NCBI GenBank assembly: GCA_033063855.1
Contig: CP093831.1
Location: 17,608,001 to 17,672,000 of the forward strand
Length of the DNA stretch: 64,000 nucleotides
Direction of reading: 5' to 3'
DNA from: Smittia aterrima
Taxonomy: Eukaryota; Arthropoda; Insecta; Diptera; Chironomidae
The stretch's first letter is position 1, and every line of letters starts with the position of its first letter. Below the pieces are notes generated by a model that was not told where the DNA came from, made no database searches, and saw only the letters and a list, made by a program, of their open reading frames with translations. Positions 12,539 to 26,545 of this stretch are shown here, piece by piece. A program made the position numbers and the translations under genes.

Positions 12539-15500
12539 GGTCATGACGCTTCAGTTCCACTCTCTTTCCCTCACTTGCTTGTTAACAGATTGCTTTGACA
12601 TTAAAACAAAGACTTTTTCTTCTAGTTAACGACGATGAGCTTTCATAACTTTCCTTCAATCGTTAAACCAATCATTAATTAAATTCTTACTCATTTCTTC
12701 GAGTCATTATGTAAACACTTACAAACCGGAAAGAAAATTAGTTGTGGGTGGCCTATGACACTCGCTAGAATAATCGGAACAGTCAATGCGAAGAGTGTAA
12801 CGCAACAGTGAGGATTTATTGAAGCCCATTTGTTTTCGCAACCAGCAGATTTTTCAGAATCGAGAGAGAAGGGTTCACTCACCCGAGGCGGTAACAAAAG
12901 GGAAAAACGAAAATACCTTGAAGGCTCAGGAAAAGTTTTTCGAAAAACCAAAAGCTCGTCGCAGAAGCTTCAAAATCGAGAAAACTTTCGCTTCGAAAGA
13001 GAAAAACAAACAACTTGATAAGTTAAGTAGATTCAAAAGGTTTGGTAGGAAATTTTTTTTCCAGAAGCTCGTGAAAGCTTTCTCGTTTTTTATTTAGGAA
13101 AAAAAAACTTTTGGCAAACAAATAAAAGTTTCTCAACAACAAGAAAATTGACAAAAACATGAAGTCGATCAAAAGATTAAAGTGTGATGAATAAATCAAA
13201 GATTTGGGATCAGCCTTTGAATAATTTTGATAATTACGATTTTAAATTGATACAACTTCTCAATCGACAGCGAAGATCGGGTTACTTGGAAACGATAAAG
13301 TTCACTCGTGCCCAAAGTTTTAACGAGCAAAGTGTTTTTATTTAAATTTGTCAATTGTTTTACTTTGATCGTTCGAGGAATATAAAAAAATATTTGTTTT
13401 TTGCATGATTGAAATTTTTCCTAAAATTGTTGGCGATAATTTCGAGTCAGAACGAAAAGTTTTATTAATAAAAGGCTTTTACGCTCGTGTTGTTTCCATT
13501 ATGAATCTAATGGATCAGCGCTTTAGATTGAATTTCCCGACGAAAAGTTTCCTTTATTCTTGTTTTTGTTTTCTTCAAAATAATTTCCTTTCATTAAAGT
13601 TTTAACTCGACAACCGACTTTGCGGTATTTACCGCAAGTGTTAAAGCTTAAAATGAATCAAAATGTTTCGTGACTTGCTTCTTCACGTTTCTGACTCGTC
13701 GCAAGCAAATGAATACGGAAAACTTTTCCGAAAAAGCAAGATTTCCCACGCAACCTTTTTTTGCTGAATAAACAAGCAAAGCAAGCATTAAATCATTGAC
13801 ACGAGGCTGTTGCGTTCTTAATTGCTGCCAGTTTAGCAACAATATATGTAAACCTTTTCCGTGTTATAAGAAAGGAAATAGTCGTAAAATGAGCAACAGA
13901 ACTCCTCAAGCAATGCTTCAAAGCTTCTTCAATTTACCCAGAAAAACTCGCTGCGCTCGAATAAATTTTCAGAAGCTCATCGTTACATTAGATACTTTGA
14001 CAAATCCGCATCGATGATTCGCCGCCGTGAGCGATGTGTCGGAAGCGTCAACGATAGAGCATTCAACCCTTTCAATTCACTTCACAGATGATTTTACGCC
14101 AAGCAGTGAGCATCGAAATAATATTTTGTTTCCAAATGGGATGAAATGACGCACGAAAGTTGCTTCGCCAGAGGCTCAAACGCAATAACAACACAATTTC
14201 CTTGACACAAATGCCAGTCAACGAGAGTTAAATTTTTCGGATGCTTCGTCGTCGTCGTAATCACCGCATTCACATTGGTTGTTCATTCAGATGTCGTTAA
14301 ATTCTAACACGTTTCAGTGATAAATGTAAAGAGGCCTTTTCATCATAGGCTCGTTGATTTGTTATCAAACGAATAACATTTACAACAAAAGTACTTAAAA
14401 GTTCATGCAACTTTTAGTTGGTAATCAGAAAAGAGTTGAAAGGTTCGAAGCTCTTAGATCAATGACCTAGGAGTAAAAGAATTCAACAACAAGCTCGAGC
14501 TTTGTGAGTTTCATGCTTCGACAAATCAAGCGATGATTGATTGCTTAAACGTGAAATAATCGATTGAAGCTGACAAAGACAAATTTGCATTTTCTAATTG
14601 AATTATTTCAAGCTGTGCAGATGATTGAAACAAGACGGAAGAAAACAATCGACTCAAACTCGACGTTAAACAATTCAAATACATCAAAAATGTAAATAAA
14701 ACTTTTCCTTGTCTTTAAGGGATGAACACGGTCTCTTAAAGCTGAGCTGTAATTTTCGAGAAATCATTTATTTCGATGAATTGCCTTGATGAGCACAATG
14801 AAAGCTGAACAATCAATTAATTTTGATAATGAACAATAATGAAAGATACTTACTAAGAAGTCGAAGCCTATCAGACGCAAAGCCTTGGACAGTAACTTTT
14901 TCAATTCTCGTTTGTAAGCTTCTGACGATTACGTGCCGTTACCTGGCACCTGTCTACATCGTCGCAGTAATGTTCTTACGAGTGAGTTTTGGTAAAATGA
15001 TACTTGATGCGAACAAAACGATAAAGAGAATCAATAATTTTCCTAAGCGAGCTTCGCACGATATATTAACAGATTTATGTGTTCTTCATGCCAAACCGCT
15101 CCACAGAAACTTTGTTAAACTCCTCGAAACGTCTTCGGAAATATTTCGTTGCGGCACGCGGAAACTAGCGAAAATTTAGCGGTCTCGGATTTTGTGAAAT
15201 AAACCACAAGTCGCTTCCTTTTAACCTAATTTAAATCCTTCACCCTCGTCGCAATCTTTAACAGACGTCAACTTCTCCCCCGCATCACCCTCCATTCAGG
15301 GAATTTCAAATCTCTTCGGCCTTGAGATGTCTTGAATCAGGTGGCCCTAAGCGAATTCCTTTCTTAAGTGATTCTAATCATTACGCAACAGTCTTGGAAC
15401 AAGCAAAGTGATACATAAAACTATGATAAAAGTATTTCTGCTCAGTTATGCAATAGTTGTCTAGGATATCAAATTAGATCAGCAAACACATAAAGTTTCA

Positions 15501-18500
15501 GCTTTCCGCTTTTCTCTTTTGCTCTTTTTCGCTCTGTCTCTCGCGCGCGCAAGGAAAATCTTTCTCACTGGAAAAGCTGAGAAGATTTTCCCATAAAATA
15601 TTTTACAGCTTTCGAGCAAATTTCAAATCATCAGTCAACGTGAAATGTTTAACGAAATCGGACGAAATTTCAAAAAGTTCCTAGCAAGGCAAAAGACATT
15701 TTTATGTTCTCGATTAAATGTGAAATAATTCAAGAGATTTCCCGCGAGTCGTGATGTGATTAAAGGCTCGAACAGCTCGAAATAAAAAATGTAATTAATT
15801 TGTCATCGATTCCATTAAAAATTTATTGCCACTCAAAGTTTCCATCAGTGATGGAAATCACTGCTTTGATTGAATTTGACGGAGAAGATTCAAGTGATGA
15901 AAAAACTTTTCTTACTTTGTTTTAAAAATAAAAAATCGTCTCGTGCAAGAATAGTTGCCAAGCAAACGTCGACGTAAAAAAAAATGTTTACCGTCGAGTA
16001 AAATGAAGCAATCAAATCTTAAAGATATCGCCAGGAGAAATTGAATATTTGTTGAAAATAATTTTCGAGATCTGTGTTAAAGACTTTTTCTGGGAATTTG
16101 CTGAGAAAGTAAACGTACGTAAAAAGAAAATATTTGTAAACATAAAACTTGGAACTTTAAATTTATTCGAGAGCTTTCTGATTGAAGTGCAATCAATCAG
16201 ATAATTCAAGAGTTTCTTGCCCTTTTCTCTTATTAAGCCCAGAGCACCTGTATCCATCACTGACAGTTTTCAAATAAATTATCTTGTCTGAACTCTCCTT
16301 CTACCTTGTTTAGGTAGCAACTCACACACAAACCACAAGTTGAGGTCTTCTTGATGATTCTTTCTAATTGACCATGAATGCTTCAAGAAACTTGGAGAAC
16401 ACTTAATTATACTGGGAATTCAATTCTGTTGGTAAACTTCAAACAAAAAGTCAAAGACAAACTCTGAAAAAGAAATTAGAAACATAAATATTTTGAAAGA
16501 ATTAGTAAAGAACTTTCAAAGTCTTAACTGTGTCGGATGTGAAGATGAGTCAAGTTCAAACATTTTCTGTTTCTGCCGTTAATTGCATAATAAATTTCCT
16601 GCTCCTGACGTTCATCAAGCTTTCACACGGGGAAAAAAACATTCAATGAAAATGATCTTTTTGTCAGAATCAGAACATCCATTTCCAACGCTTGGCTTCC
16701 GTCCTCCGTAATCACTCCTAAGATGCTTAATGACGATGTGAACAATAAATAACACAGATTTTCCATTAATCGAAAAAGTTTGTTGACGCACGTTGCTCTC
16801 CAATTTCGCCTTGGTCGTATATATTTTTTTCGGGATGGCTGTTGATGTGCTCACGTCAAACCAATCGGGAACAAGAAACTTCAGAAGTTGTTGTGCAAGA
16901 AATAAAATTAATGTGATACTTTCTCCCTTCTCTGCTTCTCCCCCACGCCTTCATGTATAAAATCCAGAGTTTTATGATGCTGGATCCAAACGCGTTGCTC
17001 TAGATGAAAATTGACGTAGTGACCTAAATTTTTCCTCGCTTTTCTTTATTTTTTTTGGCGATAAACGGAAAATCGCTTTCGCCTGGAGCACGAAATTAAT
17101 TTCGTTGCCATTTGTCGAGTCATGAAAAGAAGTTTCAATGATTCTTCCAGAACATCGAGGAGGAAATCTAATTTAAGTCAATAACATGCTTGCTATGAAA
17201 TGTCTGAACAACATTTGTTTTGGGAGGAATTGTAATTTCTTTTCCTTGTTTTTTTTTGAAGACAATCCCTGGATATAACAAGGACACTCATCGATTGTTT
17301 ATTCAAATTCAAGGAAGGTTTTGTTTCCCTAAAATCAAATACGAGATTGAATTTTATTGAAAGGGACGCGGAAGTTGTAGTAAATTTATTTTCATCCACA
17401 TCAATCTTCTTTTCGAGAGCTCCAGATGCGAAGTAAACGATGAAAAATGTTTTCATTTTCTTCTTTGCAAATTTTGAGAAGGAAATTTTCCAGTGGAATA
17501 CAAAATAACATTTATTGTTGTAAATGCGTGATAGTAACGTAAAGATCGGGCAAGGCCATGAATGAAAATTCACCTGTTGATTCTTGCGAGCAAGAAATTT
17601 TCACTTCCAGTGACAACGAACTGAGCGCGACTTTCCACGAAGAGAGAAATCAAAAGTTTTCCTTACAAACATCAATGAACTCACGTCTGGAGAAAGCAGT
17701 TTCAGTCACCATCAAACCTTCAACACGATCGAAGTGAAATGTCTCGCAGCACGCGATTCAAATTATTAAGTGCAGATTAGAAAATCAAATGTGTCGAAAA
17801 GAAAAAATGTTGAATGAAATATTTTACGATTTCTTAAATTGATTGAAGATGTGTGAATGTTGATCTTCTGCAAACAGTTGCAAACGCTTAAAGTGATTTA
17901 TAGGCCGAGTCGAGATAGACAGTGACAAATGGCTGGAATACTTAAGGCTCACACTATCGCTTATCATCACGTTTCTAAATAAATGTGGGAACTTTTCTCA
18001 GTGAATCGGAGAAATTTTCTATCGAAAAGCTGCGGAACCTGTCGAAGCTTAAATGTTTTCACAGCTCGTGTTCACCTAAAAGCCTTCAGACAACACTAAC
18101 CGCAGCACACCCGTTGCGATCTCCTGCTTCCAAGGTCGACTTGATCTTAGTGTTAATTTATCGTTTTGGGTTTCACACTTCCGAACGCAGTTTGTTGATT
18201 AATTCGCTAAAGAAAGAAACTGTGAAAAGAACTCCGACTTTAATGAAAATTTCACTTTTCCATTATGTAGATTAAATGGACTTTTAGGAGCGATAAATCC
18301 ATGCAATAAATCAGAGGTTATTAAAAGTAATAGCAACAAGTCGTTTTCATTAATTTTCTCGCCGGGAGTCATTTTGAGTCCGGTCACGATGGCTGGGGAT
18401 TTTCTCTTTGGAGCATTTTTTTTTGTGCATGATGCTTAACGCGATTGTCTAGCGAAAGATTAAATTGAAAGCGAAATAAAACTAGGACAGTTTTAAGCTC

Positions 18501-20336
18501 GCCCTAGTATCAACCCTCATAAATAATACAACAATGTTGTTACAACGCGTTCAACGGGAATATAGCAGAGAGTGAGAGAGATAGAACGCGAGTTACGTAA
18601 AATGATGGCAAGAAAATTCAAATTATTCAATGCATGTTCGTCTCCCTTTTCGATGCTCAAGCAACGATATTCATGCAAGATAAATTTTACCAAGAAAAAG
18701 AAATTTCCATAGAAAAGGAATACAAAGCTTCTTCCTTATGTTTAAGAGTTCAGAGCTTCACGAGCATCATTGTTCTATTGAAAGGAAACATGATAAGAAC
18801 CAACCAAGAGACTGTTTATCAATAACGATCATTTAACGAGCAAACTTCAGTGAAAGTTCTTTCAATTTAATTGGCGCCATCATCGCGCTGCCACAATCAA
18901 AAGTATAATAAATCGACTTTGCTTTCTTCATTTCCTGGAAGCCTGAACAAAATAACCTCTTCCAACTTATTCCTCTCTCTCCCGCTTGTTTTCTGCTGAT
19001 TCTTCACAGCTTCTCGCCGAGTATTCAAAAGACAACACACAAACAATAGATTTATTGATTCGACCTATTTCTCGAATAGGAAAACTCTCGAAAGTGCATG
19101 ATGTCGTTTCGAGACATAATTTCAACGCCTTCTGCTCCTCCCCTACTCTCCGCCTTTGCTTTTTTGTTTTTTATTTACTCTTACAAAACAACAAACAGCG
19201 ATGACTTTGATTCAATATTGCTCGCTCGCCTCGAAGTCAAAACAAAAAAGAGGCGAAAAGGAACAATTTTTATTTACACTGAAACGTTCATTTGTGATGG
19301 CTTCGCACGTGGCTAGAAAATTTTGCTGCGAGTTGAGTGAACTTTAATTTGATACGGAAAGCTTAATATTTTTCAGCGTAGCGAATGTCTGAGTGACAGT
19401 TTTCATAAAAGGGCGAACTTATTTCGATGTAAACGTAAAAAACCGCTCTGGCCCTCGATCAGAAACGTGACTGAACGAATGTGTGATTGAAGTGGAAAAT
19501 GTGTGCAAACAGCGACACTCGAGGGGAAACGAAGCGTCAGTTATGGCAGCTTAAAGGGAAAAATCATCAGTTTGAGTTAAGTGACTGAATTATTCGAGAG
19601 CTTCTTCAAACAAAGAGCAGAGGGAAATGAAAAACAACATGGGACAAAGCTATCCTTTCCGGCGTGACAAAACCTGACTCATCCCGCATAAAAGTTTAAT
19701 AAAACGCGTTGCATATCAAAAACTTAATAAAATGCTTTAATGAAGTTTCATCTCGCTTGAGCTTAGCAGCTTTCGTTCCGAGTGAATGCAGAGTTAATCG
19801 TATCTGATATCTCAATGTCTTAAGCCATATCGACGGTTTCATGTGAAGCAACTTTGCACAAATAAAGTGATTATTGCGTCTTTTATCCTTGGAAAGTGTC
19901 AAGGACAAGGAAGCGAACATAAATTTGTGATGAAATCTATCGATTCTTCACTTCGTGCATCTTTCCCCAGTTAAATTCAATTCGCAAAGTTTTCCAATCT
20001 AACGAAGTCATCCGTTGATGCGTCATGAGAATGCATTGTAATCAAAAAAAGATTTTAATTAAAATCTATTGGTTTTTCTGCTTACAGACATCAGCAGAAA
20101 ATCTCAATGGAATAATCAACAAACAATGAATAACAGAAACTTTGATAAACTATTCAAACATTCTCTGAAATGTGTCGTGGTGAAGTGATCGCTATCAAGC
20201 GCATAATGTGGAGAGCGCTTTGAATAATCTTGACGCATAGCTAATCGCATATCGAGAGTATTTATGGAGAGACACTCTCGCTTTTCTGTGTAAAGTGCAT
20301 CAGTCGTATGCTTCAAACTATAAACTAATCAGAATA
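12539..20336. other. Long gene-free stretch upstream of the GPCR
   Basis: About 7.8 kb in which I find no exon chain, RNA gene, transposon or tandem array. Open frames are at most about 126 codons and resemble no family I know. The stretch may hold enhancers or non-coding 5' exons for the plus-strand GPCR that follows, or promoter sequence for Ir copy C. That is inference. Confidence 0.5.
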
Positions 20337-23300
20337 ATGTCCAAACTTTACTCGTTGGATGATTCGCCGGTTTTTTGCTCCAAAGTTTGGGGATCAAACT
20401 TTACATCACCCTACGTTCCTAAGAATCAAGTGAGTATCAACTTCAGCTTTAAGATGTAGAAAGTTTCTAATAAGAAAAAGTGAGCGTAGTATACAAATAT
20501 CTCTCAAGTAATTGAACCAATGAAAAACCTTTTAATGTAAGAAATTTATGCAGCAAAGACTCCAGAAGTTCTCAAATTTTCATTAAATTCCCTTTTGCAT
20601 TAAGTTCATCCTTGCGTCGAGCTAGAGCATGATGAACTCCCAAAGACATTTCATGATACTTCTTTAGTCATTAGAGCGAACGAGACGAACATAAAGCTTT
20701 TGTCTCAGAAGAAGCTTATCGCTCTCATGATGATGAAGAAAATACTACGTTTGACCGTCATGACGCAATCGTTTGTTGTTCTCGCCGGTCATTCGCACCT
20801 AAGCTCTGACTTTATTCAAAAATTATTGAAGAGCCAACGAGCACATAACAATATGTATTCAATCAGTTCTGTTGCTGAAACCTTTTTCAATCTCTTCAAT
20901 TTCGTTTCTATCAATGAATAGCCGTTTGAGGATCCAAGAACGGAGAACCTTAGAAAGCTCTCTTATGGAGTCATCTTACCAATCATCTGCACATTAGGCA
21001 TATTGGGAAACGTGCTGAATCTCATCGTGCTCACACGACGGAATATGCGAGGAACGGCTTATATTTACATGCGAGGTAAGCAGACACTCTTCTCGTCTAC
21101 AACGTTTCGTTTGTTTGTCTACGAAAGATCTTTTCACATTTCACAATCAGTCACACGATACTTTAATGATACGAGAACATCATCTTCAATCTTTTTCCAC
21201 TCGAGCTAACAAGATAATAAACAGCCACGAGCGATAATTATGTAATCAATAAAAATGGGGAGAAACTAGAGTTGACAATCAAAAGACAATCGATAAGCTC
21301 TGTGGTCGGTAAATGTGAGAATTCTCGAAGCTTTTCAATTAAATTGCAATTCAAAAACCACAAATCAGCTCGAACTTTAAAGACGATTAACTTTTATGCA
21401 CATTCAGCGATCATAAAAGAATTTAGACATGAGTCGACTCGTAAAACATTTATCGTGGCGCTAACATATCGATTGGCATTTCGACACCCTTTTCGACTTT
21501 ATGATGTGTAAATGAGCGTCAGACGACGTGAAACCGCAGAAGCCTGACGATTTAAGAATGTTTAATCCTATGACACGATAAGTTCGCATAATTAAAAAGT
21601 TTACCGCGGGCGGAAATTGCGTTGCTAATTCTCCCTCGAGGTTATTAAACCTCCCTCCTTGGGCGATTCGAAAATACGAGAAAATTTCTGTAGATTCCGA
21701 GATTAGCTCGATTGGTTGAAGGGAACGAAACACAAACTTTTAATAGAAGATGCTTTGGCGTTAAGAAAAAGCTTTTTAATTTATTCATCGCGAAGGCAGA
21801 AGAAGAGAAAGCTTTCCCATAAAGATGACAGAATTTTTAATAAAGGAAAAAGATAATTTTATCGTTTGCAAAGCTCTCATAATTTATGAACGCACCCCAG
21901 TCTTGAATTTCGCTATAAATTATCCCCTTCTTGTGATAAAATCACGAGATATTTCATAAAAAGCAGTAGCAACATAATTGAGAGAGCTTAATCTAGTGCA
22001 GCGTCATTATCATTATCACGTTCATAAAACTCTTTCCAAATTAATTTATCGAACTAATTGATTGAAATTTGTTTATCCAACAACAACACCCAGCACAAGT
22101 AATTTAGTTCGGATAAGCATATCAATCAATTATTCATTAATTACTGACCCAGAAAAGAATTTCTATTGATATTTGCAGAGCGAGAATTATTAATATGTCG
22201 GCCCTCAGTTGAAAATTTCCAATTTAAATGATCAAACAAAGAAACGAGAACAGGATGTGTTATTCTTGGCGCTCTCCTTACAAGGCTTCCTCTCAAGGAG
22301 CTAATAATTTTATTTCGGGTTTCAATTTCTCGCGAATGAGAAGCGAACGAGACCTTGAACTAAATTCTCCCTCTCAATTTACATTTTATAACTTTACATT
22401 TGAATCCTTTTCTTCGTACGCTGTTATGAAAAGATAAATCATAGCGAGAATAAGAAGCTTGTTAAACATATGAAACAATCAAGCGAAACGGATTTTCCTT
22501 TTAAAGCTGCCAATATTAATTTTCTCTTAAGAGCTTTAACGTAAGCTTTCATTTTGAAAAGCTCTCCAAAGCTTTGCTATAAAACAAAAGTTGTTGGTTT
22601 ATAGGAAAGCTCTCATTGTTCTTTTCAGGATATTCAGCATCGGCATTGTTGGCTATAATTTTCGCGATACCATTCGGCATAAGATTGTTGTTTCATCATG
22701 ACAGCGGAAGATGGCAACACTTTGGAGAAGCTTTTTACACTGCATATTTTGAGTTGTTTTTAGGCAATGCTTGTTTAGGTAAGAGCTTTTCTTGATTATC
22801 ATCGTTATCTTCATCATAATAGCGATTCATGAATATTTACAGGCGTAGGCGTTTTAATGCTTCTTGTGTTAACAATCGAGAGATACGTCAGTGTTTGCCA
22901 TCCCTCGCATATGAGGCCAGCCCTCGGCCCACCTCGGTAACATAATGACCATTGAAAATCAGTTTTATCTTTTTCGTCTACTAATAAGTTTCCTTTATAT
23001 TTATAGAGTGACAGTCGTTCTACTCCCGATTCTCACGTTCGCAATTTACCTGCCGAGTTTATTTCGTTACGAAGTCGTTAAATGTGTCTTATTCGCCGAT
23101 GGATCAATTACTTACTATAAGCGTGATAATTCGGAGTTTTTACAGACGTTGTTTTATTCGGTGAGTAAATGGAAATGCCGACTCAATTTACCCCAATTCT
23201 TTCTGAATGACAAAAGACACTCAACTTGATTAACACGTACGTTCGTTTGTCGCTTCTTTTATTTCAGGTATACAAAGTAATATTGGAGATAGTATTTAAA

Positions 23301-24514
23301 TTAGCGCCGACACTTCTAATAGCAAGCCTTAACATTCGGATCATGATTGTTTATCGTCGAACGTGCAATAAACGACGAAGGATGACGTTATCACACACAA
23401 AAGACGACGACTCGAGGAAATTTGCTGAAGAACGAAGGCTAATGTTTCTCCTGGGTACGTTTATTGAAATGGCCTTGTGATTAGTTAAAGTTGGTTCTTC
23501 TGAAAAGGGATTTTACTTTTGACAAAAATTTCTTCCGAGAAAAAGCTCTTTCATTAGAAAATCTCTTAACCTTCATATGAACAAAAACGTCTTCTTATAT
23601 TTAAGAAATAAAAAAAACATCCAACTAATGACCGATTTTACGTTTGCAGGTAGCAGCTCCTTGCTGTTCCTCGTGTGTGTTTCGCCAATGGCAATTCTGC
23701 ACGTCACGCTATCCGAAGAAAATCTCTCGAGCTACTCGTATCAAGTGAGTGCAATTTATTCGTTGGAATTAGTGGCTTTGTAGCTTTCCGCGATTGCATA
23801 AACACGACGCTTATTAAATCTCTCACAGAGCAATAACGGAAAACTAATTCGCTTCTTAATATCCTCGTCCGCTCGGAAATTTACATAAAACTGTGATAAA
23901 TTTATGTTAATAAGCAATTTACATTGAAGGTGTTTCGCGCTCTGGCAAACCTTCTCGAGCTGTTAAACTACTCGATGACGTTCTACATTTATTGCTTGTT
24001 CAGCGAGGACTTTCGCAACACATTGCTGAGGACGATGAAATGGCCGTGGTTCGGAGACAAGGCGAGTGCAAAGCGAAATAATGACGTGAGTATCTCGTGC
24101 GTGGGACAACGCGGAATAAGATAAGCTCATGATAAATGCTAGCCATTAAAGTCAATGCTTTATGGCATTTCATTAAATGAGATTTTGCTGAAAGCCTCAT
24201 AACAATCCAAAGATCGTTTGCTTCTCATAATCGTTTTTCATGATGAAATTTGCTGACTTCAGTGACTTTTAAACTCCAATCGAACCCTGGAGCAACGGAT
24301 CATTGTTTGATTGATTGTTATGTGACATTTCTTTCTTTTTCTGCTGATTTTTCAAGAAACTTCCAAAATTTATGGTCTCATTTCACTTTTCCAGATTCGT
24401 TTAACGACTACACAGCACGTTATCACCCAAAACAAACTCGCCATCACCCAGCAGTTCAATCAGCATAGCACATCTGGTTTCGTTACTGGCAACGGACGAT
24501 CGAGCAGCATTTGA
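20337..24514 (+). CDS. Class A (rhodopsin-like) orphan peptide-type GPCR, B0563.6-like
   Basis: Nine exons give a 400-residue receptor: 20337-20429, 20922-21075, 22629-22778, 22843-22936, 23007-23160, 23268-23454, 23650-23744, 23930-24085, 24395-24514. All phases agree, and the last exon ends in a TGA at 24512. Hallmarks: an NxS/T glycosylation site in the N-terminus (NFTS), TM1 with LGILGNVLNLIV followed by LTRRNMRGTAYIYM, a DRY-equivalent ERY in LTIERYVSVCHPS, a charged third loop (RRTCNKRRRMTL), TM6 LLFLVCVSPMAILH, and TM7 NYSMTFYIYCLFSEDFRNTLL, where NYSMTFY replaces NPxxY. The closest group I recognise is the orphan insect receptor family usually named after C. elegans B0563.6, near the FMRFamide-type peptide receptors; its ligand is unknown to me. 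The first two introns (492 and 1553 bases) are the long ones, a common place for regulatory elements. Possible poly(A) signal near 24775. Confidence 0.88.
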
Positions 24515-26395
24515 TGCCCTTTGCTGCTAACGAACTTTCAGAACGACATGTCAGCCGTTTAAATGTTGAAAATTACTTATGAAACAAAAGAGATTGTGAA
24601 TACTAATGACAGAGAACTGTAAATAGTGTGATGATGAACACTTTCAGGCTTTAATTTCCTCGATAAGTTAGACGACATTTCTTTTGGGTCGACTCGTAAG
24701 TTTAGTGACGAAAGGTTCGCAAAGCAATGAATCTCGATACGAAGCATAATCAAAGAATGGACTCAGACTGAAAATAGAATAAAATTATCTAGAAAGTTAC
24801 ATAATTTACGGCTCCACACCCAAAAAGAGGAAATGAATCAGCTTTGTTTTATTTATTTTTAAGTAGTTCAAATGTACACAAACAATTTCTAAAAGTTTAA
24901 CACATAAAACGGCCATGCTCGGTGATTTATTTAACGACTGTTTTCCAGGCGAAACATGACGATAACAATTTATACTTTTTTGGGGGAAGCATCGTGAGTT
25001 ATGACACAACAAAACTAAGAAAGTTATAAAAGAAAGTCTTTGCTACTGAACTCACGAATTTTTCTCTAACAACGCAATTTGTATTCAAATGAATAAAATC
25101 CTCTCTCTCCCTCGCTATTAAAAGCAGATTGTTTCAAATGAATAACCACTGAGTTTCCAAATATCGACTGCAAATCTCTTGAATAAATTTATATTTCGTG
25201 AATATTCAAAATCAACAAAGGCCGGATGAACCACCGATAGTTTCATGAGAAATTATGTTGATGCTGTCCACAAAACAAATCGGTTCTCTCGCTGCTCAAA
25301 ATGAACCTCTCATCTCAATGCTCCACAATTGGTCAGCCTAACATATGTTATCTCGATAAGATTATTTAGTGAACGAAGCAGATTTTCGGATTGTAAGTGA
25401 GAGAATTACAGCAAAAGTCAAAGTTGTATAGAGTAAAGCTCGAAAGTCTAGTGAGATCACTCAAAATCTATTAAAGTTAAGCAAACAAAATTTACGAATA
25501 GTTTTTTTGCGCAAATTTATTTGCAAAGTTTGACATTTTGTAAAACATTTACACAAATCAAATTGAAGTAGACGCTCCTAGAGACTCTTGGAGGGGTGAA
25601 GCTGGTAAGGCATCTCTCGATTATTTGTCGAGTGTGGCAGAGAGTGAAAAGCATGAGTAACGCCTACAATAAAAGTACCTTTAAGCACTGACATTTGTTA
25701 AACGAGACGTGACGAATGGAATATTCTACAGAATCTAATGAGTGTTCATGATAATTGGATTTAAGTTAAAATGCCTCGTTGACTAATGGATTGGAAAATG
25801 CGTGCAATTAAAATAGGGAATCGTGGCCATGTATTTAGCCTTCGTATTGAAATGTTATGGAATTGTATACAGAACCACATTTGGATTAGAGGAACTGAAG
25901 CGAAGGAATAATTCTCTGCTCGAATGGAAAATTGTAAATCGAATAAAAAAGCTTCTCGGATCTCAAACAGCGTAAAAGCTTTTAATAGCTGCAGCTCAGT
26001 TGAAGCAGAAACTTGTTGCTGCATCTGAAGTTTTATTTTTTTCGCAGATGAAAGCAACAGTTCCTGCGAGAGAAGGAAATCCGATGCAAGCCAAATAACC
26101 GAGCAAAAGGGATAGAATGAAAATGTGATACCAATCCTAAGTGTTTACGAAAAAAAAAGTTTCTTCTGAAGAAAGTAAAATGTTAAGCTTAAGTTTGACA
26201 GTACCTAAACTTAGAGAAAGCAACAGAATTATGTAATGGAAACTTACAAATGAAACAATAAAAGGAAAATCGAAAAAAGATAATCTTTTATAATCTTCTC
26301 CCAGATTTATCAGAAATTCGTCAAAAATTTTAGGAAGGATCAGCAAAACTTCAAGATAAAATATTTATTTATTTACATTGTAAAAACATTTCAAA
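24515..26395. other. Intergenic, no gene seen
   Basis: 3' flank of the GPCR, then AT-rich spacer up to the Gr tandem repeat. No supported gene or repeat. Confidence 0.55.
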
Positions 26396-26410
26396 GAAAA
26401 AAATTCAAAG

Positions 26411-26418
26411 AAAAAAAA
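26411..26418 (-). terminator. Pol III terminator of tRNA copy 1
   Basis: Eight consecutive T on the minus strand start five bases past the discriminator base of the tRNA, the usual RNA polymerase III stop. Confidence 0.6.
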
Positions 26419-26422
26419 TTGT

Positions 26423-26497
26423 GAGAGCAATAGGGATTCGAACCCGAAACCTTCTGGTTGTTAACCAACTGTTCGGCCTATTTTGAACTATTGCCCT
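26423..26497 (-). tRNA. tRNA-Val(AAC)-like, copy 1, one T-stem mismatch
   Basis: The minus strand folds as a 75-base cloverleaf including the discriminator: acceptor AGGGCAA/TTGCTCT (one G-U), D stem GTTC/GAAC, anticodon stem GTTGG/CCAGA with loop TTAACAA (anticodon AAC, Val), T loop TTCGAAT. The B box GGTTCGAATCC is perfect. Compared with copy 2 the T stem has one C-T mismatch and D-loop A21 is C, so this copy may be decaying. The acceptor sequence and the C discriminator are unlike the valine tRNAs of flies that I know, and the 27-43 pair is mismatched. It lies just past the 3' end of Gr1 on the same strand. Confidence 0.68.
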
Positions 26498-26545
26498 AAC
26501 AGAAGTTCGGCTAAGCAAATAAGAAGAGTGGATCAATCGGGAATT

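Noticed and set aside
14823..15179. Open frame of 118 codons, plus strand
   Set aside because: No domain, no splice-compatible neighbour, composition like the surrounding non-coding DNA.
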